The translations under genes and the position numbers were made by a program. Shown here piece by piece: positions 27,783 through 35,502 of a stretch of 40,759 nucleotides of DNA. The first letter of the stretch is position 1; the number at the start of each line of letters is the position of its first letter. Source of the stretch: an uncultured Granulosicoccaceae bacterium (lineage in GTDB: Bacteria; Pseudomonadota; Gammaproteobacteria; Granulosicoccales; Granulosicoccaceae); NCBI GenBank assembly GCA_938008205.1, contig CALLLY010000201.1:1-40759 (forward strand). Direction: 5' to 3'. Under the pieces are notes generated by a model, which saw only the letters and a list, made by a program, of their open reading frames with translations, did no database searches and was not told the DNA's origin.

Positions 27783-28871
27783 ATGATCAAGTCGAAACAC
27801 GCGGGCTCACCCGTCACTGTCGGTTTTTTGTTGGTGCCAAACTTTTCAATGCTGGCGTTTTCCTCATCTGTTGAACCTCTGCGAATGGCGAATCAGCTGG
27901 CCGGGGAAACACTCTACAACTGGGTCACCCTGAGTGTTAACAGTGAGCCTGTTGTCGCCAGTAACGGGCTGTCCATTGCCGCTGACCGGACCATCGATCA
28001 GGCCGGTCATTTTGATGCTGTGTTTGTTTGCTCAGGTAACCAGGTCCAAAATCATTCCGACGCTGCGGTCATCTCCTGGTTGCGTGCGACTTCGAAGAAA
28101 GACGTCGTGATGGGTGCAGTTTGCACGGGCACCTACTTACTTGCGAAAGCAGACGCTCTCGATGGCTACCGCTGCACTATTCATTGGGAAAACATGGCAA
28201 GCGCTCGCGAAGAATTTCCGCAGTTGGTGATCTCGCCGGAATTGTTTGAAATCGACAACGACCGTTACACCAGTGCCGGTGGTACCGCGCCCCTCGATAT
28301 GTTTTTGCACGAGATACGCAACGCGCATGGGGCGGATCTGGCTTCTGCGATTACCGAGCAGTTTATGTGTGATCGCATACGCGATAAGCATGACCGACAG
28401 CGCGTGCCGCTAACTCAGCGAATTGGCACAAATCAGCCCAAGCTGGCAGAAGCTGTGGCACTGATGGAGGCCAACATTGAAGAGCCGATGACGCTTGATG
28501 AGTTGTCTTTTCATGTCGGTTTGTCGAGAAGACAACTGGAGCGATTATTCCAGCGTTATCTGCAATGCGTACCCACCAGATATTATCTTGAACTTCGACT
28601 CGAACGTGCACGGCAACTGTTGTTGCAAACCAGTATGCCTATTGTTGATATTGCACTGGCCTGTGGCTTTATCAGTGCACCGCACTTTAGCAAATGTTAT
28701 CGCGATACGTTTGGTCTGCCACCGCGCGATGAGCGGCGACGTGCTGCCGGTCAGTCGGGTGTGGTGTCTGGTGCTGCAAAAGTCACTAAAGGCGGTAAGG
28801 TAGCCACCTTACGCCGAACCACCATCTGTTCAGCTTCTGCGCCTGCGGCGTCTGGAACGTCTACCATTTGA
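27783..28871 (+). CDS. GlxA-family AraC-type transcriptional regulator (GbdR/CdhR-like)
   Basis: N-terminal DJ-1/PfpI-like domain (VTVGFLLVPNFSMLAFSSSVEPLRMAN, GAVCTGTYLLAKA) and C-terminal AraC HTH (GLSRRQLERLFQRYL...DIALACGFISAPHFSKCYRDTFGLPP). Confidence 0.92.
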   Translation: MIKSKHAGSPVTVGFLLVPNFSMLAFSSSVEPLRMANQLAGETLYNWVTLSVNSEPVVASNGLSIAADRTIDQAGHFDAVFVCSGNQVQNHSDAAVISWLRATSKKDVVMGAVCTGTYLLAKADALDGYRCTIHWENMASAREEFPQLVISPELFEIDNDRYTSAGGTAPLDMFLHEIRNAHGADLASAITEQFMCDRIRDKHDRQRVPLTQRIGTNQPKLAEAVALMEANIEEPMTLDELSFHVGLSRRQLERLFQRYLQCVPTRYYLELRLERARQLLLQTSMPIVDIALACGFISAPHFSKCYRDTFGLPPRDERRRAAGQSGVVSGAAKVTKGGKVATLRRTTICSASAPAASGTSTI

Positions 28872-30842
28872 GTCGCTGACACTATTGGCAGATGACGGTG
28901 CGGGCAGAGTAATCTCCTCGCTCAGTCTGGGAAAAGTAGCGGTCTTGTGTGGAATGCCCATCGCTTCGACAAAGTGATCCTGGAATTTCTGCTCGACAGC
29001 CGTTTCTACTTTTTCAACCTGATTTACCAGCGTCTGAATATCTTCTCTGGCGTTTTTATTTAACAACGCGATGCGCGCGCCTGAGCCTGCGGCATTACCG
29101 GCCGATGATACGTTTTTCAGGTCGCAGTCAGGGATCAGCCCAAGCACCATGGCGTACTTGACGTCAATGTGGCTGCCGAATGCACCCGCAAGTCTGATTC
29201 GATCGACAGTGTCGACTTCCAGTCGATCCATTAACAGTCGAACACCTGCATATAGAGCCGCTTTTGCCAGTTGGATCTGGCGTACATCGTTTTGCGTGAT
29301 AATGATGCTGACATCGCCGTCGTGCAAAACGTAAGAGAAAGTCCGGCCATCTGCTATTACACGTTCAGATCGTTCTGACAGTGCACCGTTTATCACGCCA
29401 TCAGTGTCGATAATTCCCGCGAGAAACATCTCTGCAATGACTTCAATGATGCCACTGCCACAGATGCCGGTAACCCCGGTGTCTGCGGTAACAAAGTCGG
29501 GATTGTCGGACCAGGTGTCATTGCCAATCACGCTGAACCTTGGTTCCAGAGTATCACGATCAATTCTTACCCGTTCTATGGCGCCGGGTGCTGCGCGTTG
29601 TCCACCACTGATCTGCGCGCCTTCAAAGGCCGGGCCGGTCGGGCTTGAGCATGCAAGCATACGATGGCGGTTACCCAGAACAATCTCGGCATTGGTGCCT
29701 ACATCGACCAGCAGCGTCAGTTCTTCCATGGTATCCGGTCGCTCGGCAAGAACGACTCCGGCAGTGTCAGCACCCACGTGCCCGGCAATACAGGGCAACA
29801 GATAGACCTGAGCATTGGCGTGCGTGTTTAAGTCGAGTTCGACGCCGCGACATCGAGTTGCTTCGTCAGTGGCCAGTGCAAACGGTGCACCGCCCAGTTC
29901 TATCGGGTCTATACCCAGTAGCAGGTGATGCATGACCGGATTGGCCACCAGTGTTACAGCGAGCACGTCCTCCGGTGCTGCGCCAATCTCTTCAGTACAG
30001 GCTGACACCAGTTCACTGATGGCTTGTCTGATGACTTTAGTCATTTCCACGTCGCCACCCGGGTTCATCATCACGTACGAAACCCGGCTCATTAAATCTT
30101 CACCAAAGCGAATTTGCGGATTCATTAATCCGTTGGAAGCGAGCACATCACCCGTCATCAAATTGCATAAATGTGCCGCTACCGTGGTAGAGCCGACATC
30201 AACAGCCAGCCCCAGCACCTGTTCTTTAAAGCCCGGCCACACCGCGATGATATTGCCTCCGTCTGCAACCGCAACAGTGACTTTCCAGTCTCCTTCGCGA
30301 AGAATGCGCTGAAGTTTTGGAATCACTGAAAACTCACAGTGCAGATTTTCCAGTCGCCATTCGTACTCAAGGGCGGCTTTCAGTCGCTGTAAATCGCCGG
30401 TAGGAGAGTGCATGTCGGGTTCCTGCACCTCAACATAGTACAGATGCACGAGCGGGTTGAGCTCGATATCCAGAAGGTCTGCACCTTTGCGAATAACCTG
30501 CCGGTGAACCTGACTGTCCGGTGGGACATCGATAACGACATCACCTTCGATTCGCGCCTGACAACCCAGCCGGCGTCCATCGAGAGATTTCTTTTTAACT
30601 CTTTCCCAGCGCTCTTCAGTCTTGGTAAACGAAGATAGGTGACCCGCTTCAGAAACAATCTCATGCTTCGGAAAATCACCCTCAGCACAGAGCACCTGAC
30701 ACCGGCCGCAAATAGCACGGCCACCGCACACAGAATCTATATCGACCCCCAGTGATCGCGCTGCTTCCAGCACTGGAGTACCGATCGGAAATCGTCCACG
30801 ACGACCGCTGGGGGTAAAGACTACTTTTGCATCTGTTGTCAT
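28830..30842 (-). CDS. Corrinoid reductive activase (RACE/RamA-like ASKHA protein with N-terminal 2Fe-2S domain)
   Basis: SVCGGRAICGRCQV ferredoxin motif; LGLAVDVGSTTVAAHL, LLVDVGTNAEIVLGN, GICGSGIIEVIAEMFLAG, RIRLAGAFGSHID; C-terminus NGRRSRRRRRRS. Confidence 0.9.
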   Translation of the reverse strand: MTTDAKVVFTPSGRRGRFPIGTPVLEAARSLGVDIDSVCGGRAICGRCQVLCAEGDFPKHEIVSEAGHLSSFTKTEERWERVKKKSLDGRRLGCQARIEGDVVIDVPPDSQVHRQVIRKGADLLDIELNPLVHLYYVEVQEPDMHSPTGDLQRLKAALEYEWRLENLHCEFSVIPKLQRILREGDWKVTVAVADGGNIIAVWPGFKEQVLGLAVDVGSTTVAAHLCNLMTGDVLASNGLMNPQIRFGEDLMSRVSYVMMNPGGDVEMTKVIRQAISELVSACTEEIGAAPEDVLAVTLVANPVMHHLLLGIDPIELGGAPFALATDEATRCRGVELDLNTHANAQVYLLPCIAGHVGADTAGVVLAERPDTMEELTLLVDVGTNAEIVLGNRHRMLACSSPTGPAFEGAQISGGQRAAPGAIERVRIDRDTLEPRFSVIGNDTWSDNPDFVTADTGVTGICGSGIIEVIAEMFLAGIIDTDGVINGALSERSERVIADGRTFSYVLHDGDVSIIITQNDVRQIQLAKAALYAGVRLLMDRLEVDTVDRIRLAGAFGSHIDVKYAMVLGLIPDCDLKNVSSAGNAAGSGARIALLNKNAREDIQTLVNQVEKVETAVEQKFQDHFVEAMGIPHKTATFPRLSEEITLPAPSSANSVSDSNGRRSRRRRRRS

Positions 30843-30910
30843 GGTTATGTTTCAGTGTTGGTGGAACAACCATCGCTGTTCCGGTGCGCTCAATGTATTT
30901 CAGCTAAACA

Positions 30911-31813
30911 CTATTTAGAGGGGCGTCGTCGTTTGGATACCCGGCGACCCCGGCCAACACCTTCAGCAGGTGGCTCGCGATACTTTTCGATCCAGCGCAG
31001 GCAATCCTGATCGTGGCCCATTAATACATCAGCCCCCATAACAGCATCCATGACTTCTTTGTGGCAGGGGTTGGTAATTGCGGAGGTCATGCCGTGCGAA
31101 ATAGCCATGGTAAGAAATGCACTGTTAATGCCGCCACGATTCGGTAGCCCGAAGCTTATGTTTGAAGCCCCACAAGTCGTGTTGCATTTAAGCTCTTTTT
31201 GAATACGTCCAACAATGTCGAATACCTGTCTGCCAGCCTGTCCAATGGCACCAATAGGCATGACCAGTGGATCAATCACAATGTCACAAGGTTTGATCCC
31301 GTAGTCTGCTGCATGTTCAACAATCTTTTTAGCAACGGCAAAACGTACATCCGGGTCTTCAGAGATGCCGGTTTCGTCATTGGAAATGGCAACGACGGCG
31401 GCATCGTATTTCTTGACCAGTGGCAGAACCTGCTCCAGTCGTTCAGGCTCACCGGTTACGGAGTTGAGTAACGCGCGGCCTTTATAGACTTCCAGACCAC
31501 GTTCCAGTGCTTCCACAATCGAAGAGTCGATACAGATTGGAATATCGCTCAAGCCTTGTACCAGTTCAATCGCCTGCGCGAGTAGTGCGGGTTCATCAGC
31601 GAGTGGGATACCGGCGTTGATATCGAGCATGTGAGCGCCGGCTTCTATCTGTGCAAGTGCGTCGGCTTCAACGCGGCTGAAGTCACCGTTCTTCATTTCT
31701 TCAGCCAGTAATTTACGACCGGTCGGGTTAATGCGTTCGCCAATCATGGTGAATGGCTTATTAAATCCGATGATATGTTCGCGAGTCGCAGACCCGATAA
31801 CCGTCTCTGTCAT
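30911..31813 (-). CDS. Methyltetrahydrofolate:corrinoid methyltransferase (MtrH/AcsE/MtgA-like, pterin-binding)
   Basis: TMIGERINPTGRKLLAEEM, HMLDINAGIPLADEPALL, ICIDSSIVEALE, LLNSVTGEPER, GASNISFGLPNR; C-terminus RGRRVSKRRRPSK. Confidence 0.92.
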   Translation of the reverse strand: MTETVIGSATREHIIGFNKPFTMIGERINPTGRKLLAEEMKNGDFSRVEADALAQIEAGAHMLDINAGIPLADEPALLAQAIELVQGLSDIPICIDSSIVEALERGLEVYKGRALLNSVTGEPERLEQVLPLVKKYDAAVVAISNDETGISEDPDVRFAVAKKIVEHAADYGIKPCDIVIDPLVMPIGAIGQAGRQVFDIVGRIQKELKCNTTCGASNISFGLPNRGGINSAFLTMAISHGMTSAITNPCHKEVMDAVMGADVLMGHDQDCLRWIEKYREPPAEGVGRGRRVSKRRRPSK

Positions 31814-31846
31814 TGCTTTATTCCTGATAAATCCTGGTGAATGGTG

Positions 31847-32848
31847 CTAAAAGCTGCGGTTGCGTGTGCGCTTTTGTTTATTGCGCTCTGCAAGGATGCC
31901 GGAGCGCTCGACAATCTCGGGTACCGCTTGTTCTTGTCGATACGCCATGATGTGGCAACCGGCCACCCCTTCGATTTCACGTATTTGCTGGATTAGCTCT
32001 ATACAAAGGTTAATGCCTTCAGCACGTTGATTTTCTGCACCCGCAAGTCTTTTGATAATGTGATCGGGAATATGAACTCCCGGTACGTTGTTGCGAATCC
32101 AGGTTGCTGTTTTTGCTGAAGCCAGCGGCCCTACACCGACCAGAATATACACGCGCTTGTGCAGATTAAGTTCACGAACCCGACGCATATAGTTCTGCAG
32201 CAGCTCAATGTCGTAGCAGTATTGTGTTTGAACAAACTGTGCACCGGCTTCAACTTTCTTAGCCAGTCTTAAAGGGCGCCAGTCGTACGGGGGAGCAAAG
32301 GGATTGGCTGCTGCTCCGAAAAATACCGGTGGTGCATGATCGAGCTTACGGCCGCTTTCAAAGATGCCCTGATCACGCATCTTTTTTCCAATGCTCAACA
32401 GCGACATGCAATCGAGGTCGAACACAGGTTTAGCCTGTGGGTGGTCACCAGCCTGCACACCGTCGCCGGTCAGGCACAATATGTTTGACACGCCCATGGC
32501 ACTCGCGCCCAGAATCTCGCCCTGCATAGCAATACGATTTCGGTCACGACAGGAAATTTGCATGATCGGTGAATAACCCGCCCGTGTAAGCAAGCCACAA
32601 ACGGCAATACTCGACATATGGCAATGCGCACCACTACCGTCAGTGGCGTTTATTGCATCAACATAGCCATCAAAAACGCTGGCACGTTCGTACACCTGTG
32701 CAGGGTCTGCTGAATCGGGTGGCGCCAACTCGGTGGTAACGGCAAATTTACCTGCACGCAAAACCCGTTCAAAGCGACCGGGTGAATTGTGGCCCGGTAA
32801 AATTGGCAGCAGCTCTGCAGGCGAAAGATCGACGTTTCGATTTTCCAT
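31847..32848 (-). CDS. metF: Methylenetetrahydrofolate reductase catalytic subunit (MetF family)
   Basis: FAVTTELAPPDSADP, VDAINATDG, QISCRDRNRIAMQGEILGASAMGVSNILCLTGDGVQAGDHPQA, GAQFVQTQYCYD; C-terminus RNKQKRTRNRSF. Confidence 0.9.
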   Translation of the reverse strand: MENRNVDLSPAELLPILPGHNSPGRFERVLRAGKFAVTTELAPPDSADPAQVYERASVFDGYVDAINATDGSGAHCHMSSIAVCGLLTRAGYSPIMQISCRDRNRIAMQGEILGASAMGVSNILCLTGDGVQAGDHPQAKPVFDLDCMSLLSIGKKMRDQGIFESGRKLDHAPPVFFGAAANPFAPPYDWRPLRLAKKVEAGAQFVQTQYCYDIELLQNYMRRVRELNLHKRVYILVGVGPLASAKTATWIRNNVPGVHIPDHIIKRLAGAENQRAEGINLCIELIQQIREIEGVAGCHIMAYRQEQAVPEIVERSGILAERNKQKRTRNRSF

Positions 32849-32878
32849 CGCTAGTGTGCACTGTTTGAAGGCGATGGA

Positions 32879-33343
32879 TCAGTGGGTAGCTGGTTGCGCG
32901 TCATTTTTTTCTCTCGCCACACGTAGCCATGAAGACTTGCCTTTGAGCTGGTGGTCTACCGGAAACTGCACCACACTGATCGCTTCACGGTTGTTCATTT
33001 GTTGACTACCTTCCCACGCCGCTACCCACACGCATTTCATCTCGGGAATAACCTCGCAATTGCCATTGCTTCGCACACCGCCGCACGGTCCGTTGCGAAG
33101 TGTTTTAGGGCAATTCATCGGGCATGACATGCCGGTTGAGCTCAGCGCGCACTGGCCACACATCTGGCAGTCGAACAACACGCCTTTTACGAGCTTCTCG
33201 GTAGCGGCAACGGGTTTATCCAGTCGTTCATAGCCGATAAGGTTCCACAACGGATGCAGTGCCACGATCAGTTTTTCAAAGCCGTTGTAAAACTTTTCCA
33301 GTACCCGTGAGTTTCTGATAGACCAATGTCTGACACGGTACAT
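32879..33343 (-). CDS. MTHFR_C-domain (MetV-like) Cys-rich protein
   Basis: CQMCGQCALSSTGMSCPMNCPKTLRNGPCGGVRSNGNCEVIPEMKC: 8 cysteines in the MTHFR_C pattern; immediately upstream of metF. Confidence 0.85.
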   Translation of the reverse strand: MYRVRHWSIRNSRVLEKFYNGFEKLIVALHPLWNLIGYERLDKPVAATEKLVKGVLFDCQMCGQCALSSTGMSCPMNCPKTLRNGPCGGVRSNGNCEVIPEMKCVWVAAWEGSQQMNNREAISVVQFPVDHQLKGKSSWLRVAREKNDAQPATH

Positions 33344-33345
33344 GG

Positions 33346-33654
33346 TTACTGGTCTGCTGAATCGATATTGCCCTGGTTCTTTACTACGCTTTGCAATAGT
33401 TCCGTAGTAAATTTATCTTCCAGTGCCTGAGCATGCTCTTTCACAACTGCTTGAATATCGTCTGAGCATTCGCTTTGTTCGCGGCGCCAGTCCTCAAGAT
33501 AAGCATCCGTGCCTTCCTTGCCGGCGCGCATTGCAGCCATATCGATTGCTTCCTGAAAACGATCAGTCAGCTGAATCTTTGCGGTCTTACGGCCTGCCTT
33601 GGCAGTGACTTGCGCGGGGATATCACGCCAGTAGGTAATGATCAGTTTTGCCAT
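33346..33654 (-). CDS. PF13769-like 'virulence factor' small protein
   Basis: MAKLIITYWRDIPAQVTAKAGRKTAKIQLTDRFQEAIDMAAMRAGKEGTDAYLEDWRR resembles the family recalled as PF13769; 2-bp gap to next gene, 13-bp overlap with previous gene. Confidence 0.65.
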   Translation of the reverse strand: MAKLIITYWRDIPAQVTAKAGRKTAKIQLTDRFQEAIDMAAMRAGKEGTDAYLEDWRREQSECSDDIQAVVKEHAQALEDKFTTELLQSVVKNQGNIDSADQ

Positions 33655-34256
33655 TGCACAATACTTTCGTTAAAGCGGGTTAACCCGGTTTCCAGATCAC
33701 CGTAGTCGGTGCGGCGATATTCGTATTCAAGATTTAATTTACGAGCCGCATCCTGCGCCAGTTCAGTCAGTTTAGGGTTGTCTGATTGCGCCAGGTAGAC
33801 AAGTTTCTTGTAATTAGCAAAGTACATGTCGCGCAACTGCGGGTGATCGAGTATGCCGAGTTCCTTAAGAATAAGTCGATCAAAATGTCTGGCAAGAAAA
33901 TCGGTGAGATAGAAGGTACCCAGTTCTTCTTCTGTCATTGCGGCAAATACCTCGCTACCGGCAAAAAACTCGTAGCAGTGCGCACCGGGAAGTCTTTCGA
34001 CTTGCTCTTCCTCCAGCACGGTGTCCAGTAAGCCGCCGGTGCCGCAGTCGGCAAAGGCGACAAATATTTCGGAATAGTTGTCACGCGCCGCATGAATAAT
34101 TTTGCGCACTGCGTCAGGAATGAGTTGGGGGGTGTTGTGGATCTTGGCGGGGATGCACTGCACGCGCAGATGATGCCACTGGTTGTTCTCGACGAGTGTG
34201 GTGATCTCTCTGGCAAGAGCTCCACAGGCAATAACAAGCGCGGGTCGAGTTGGCAT
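33642..34256 (-). CDS. DUF1638-like protein
   Basis: ALVIACGALAREI...CIPAKIHNTPQLIPDAVRKII...VAFADCGTGGLLD...ELGTFYLTDFLARHFDRLI fits DUF1638 as I remember it; AGAGGTAAG Shine-Dalgarno. Confidence 0.75.
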   Translation of the reverse strand: MPTRPALVIACGALAREITTLVENNQWHHLRVQCIPAKIHNTPQLIPDAVRKIIHAARDNYSEIFVAFADCGTGGLLDTVLEEEQVERLPGAHCYEFFAGSEVFAAMTEEELGTFYLTDFLARHFDRLILKELGILDHPQLRDMYFANYKKLVYLAQSDNPKLTELAQDAARKLNLEYEYRRTDYGDLETGLTRFNESIVQWQN

Positions 34257-34274
34257 CTTGCTTACCTCTTGAAA

Positions 34275-34296
34275 GCGAGGGTGTCAGCACCCTCGC
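34275..34296 (-). promoter_or_regulatory. Perfect intercistronic hairpin between corrinoid-carrier and DUF1638 genes
   Basis: gcgagggtg-tcag-caccctcgc: 9-bp perfect stem, 4-nt loop in a 47-bp gap. Confidence 0.65.
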
Positions 34297-34303
34297 AAAA
34301 CTT

Positions 34304-35014
34304 TTAGCTGGCTGCTGCGCGCCTCTCGGCTATCAGCTGGCCTGCGGTTTCCACTGCAACGGCGGCATCACGACAGTAGGCGTCCGCTCCGATGGCATCA
34401 CTGAACTCTTCGTTTAGTGGTGCGCCACCAACCAGGACAATATATTTGTCGCGCAGACCTTGTTCCTGCAGTGTGTCGATAACCACCTTCATGTATGGCA
34501 TGGTGGTAGTGAGCAGGGCAGACATACCGAGGATATCCGGCTGATGCTCTTCCAGAGCAGCCAGGTAGTCTTCAACCGGGTTGTTAATACCCATATCGAT
34601 AACCTCGAAGCCTGCTCCTTCCATCATCATCGAGACCAGATTCTTGCCGATGTCGTGGATGTCGCCCTTAACCGTGCCGATGACCATTTTGCCGATCGTC
34701 TCAGCGCCGGTCTCAGCCAGAAGTGGTCGCAGTATTTCCATACCGCCCTTCATTGCATTGGCTGCCATGAGTACTTCCGGTACAAACAAAATACCGTCGC
34801 GGAAGTCGATACCGACGATCCGCATACCCTCAACCAGGGCGTCGTTCAATACCTTGTCAGGAGTCCACTTGCGTTCAAGCAGGATATTGGTTCCCTCTAC
34901 GATCTCCTCACGCAGACCGTTGTACAGGTCATCGTGCATCTGCTCTACAAGTTCATCGTCGTCAAGCTCGGAGAGGATGATCTCTTCTTCGTCGTCGAAT
35001 TCGTCTTCAGCCAT
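34304..35014 (-). CDS. Corrinoid (B12)-binding methyl carrier protein (MtbC/MttC/MtgC-like)
   Basis: VIGTVKGDIHDIGKNLVSMMMEGAGFEVIDMG (DxHxxG), LGMSALLTTTMPYM, VLVGGAPLNEEFSDAIGADAYCRDA; acidic N-terminus MAEDEFDDEEEIILSELDDDELVEQMHDD. Confidence 0.93.
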   Translation of the reverse strand: MAEDEFDDEEEIILSELDDDELVEQMHDDLYNGLREEIVEGTNILLERKWTPDKVLNDALVEGMRIVGIDFRDGILFVPEVLMAANAMKGGMEILRPLLAETGAETIGKMVIGTVKGDIHDIGKNLVSMMMEGAGFEVIDMGINNPVEDYLAALEEHQPDILGMSALLTTTMPYMKVVIDTLQEQGLRDKYIVLVGGAPLNEEFSDAIGADAYCRDAAVAVETAGQLIAERRAAAS

Positions 35015-35502
35015 CGGTATACCCTGTGTTAGCTCTTGTTATAGCGACTTGAGGAATGCGTGCTTGATACCACGATTCAGGAAAAGAAAACAGTGGACGG
35101 AGTCTAGGGCAAGAGCAGGTTTCGGAATAGCACTTCATGATTGGCGGGCGACTTTCGGTTTCTGGAAAACGACAATATTTCCGAAGTGTGATGCGATTTC
35201 AGCGAAAACTCAGTCACATAGGGATTTTATCCGCTGCAACAGGGATTGGTAGCGATAAACAGTGCATTACGCACGCCAATAGATTGTCAGAAGAATGCTT
35301 CAGTATCCGTCGCAGTTTCCTTTCGGAAAGCGGCTGCCAAACATCTGGGTCAAGGCTCTGTGCCGGCGCTACACCGTCCGAAATTTACAACGGCCACCAG
35401 CCTTTGTATCTGTGGTCAGGTTAAGGGTGATTGCAATGAAAAGCATCACGACATCCCGGCACGACCGTAGTATCATCTTGCGGCCATATCGAGTTTGCCA
35501 TA

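Noticed and set aside
27582-27800. Small minus-strand ORF in the regulator leader
   Set aside because: No motif, no start context, overlaps the regulator start; probably random.
35015-35502. Possible cobalamin riboswitch upstream of the corrinoid carrier gene
   Set aside because: Only a loose match to the B12-box end (cagtgg near 35090 on the opposite strand) and no convincing full fold by eye; an Rfam search would be needed.
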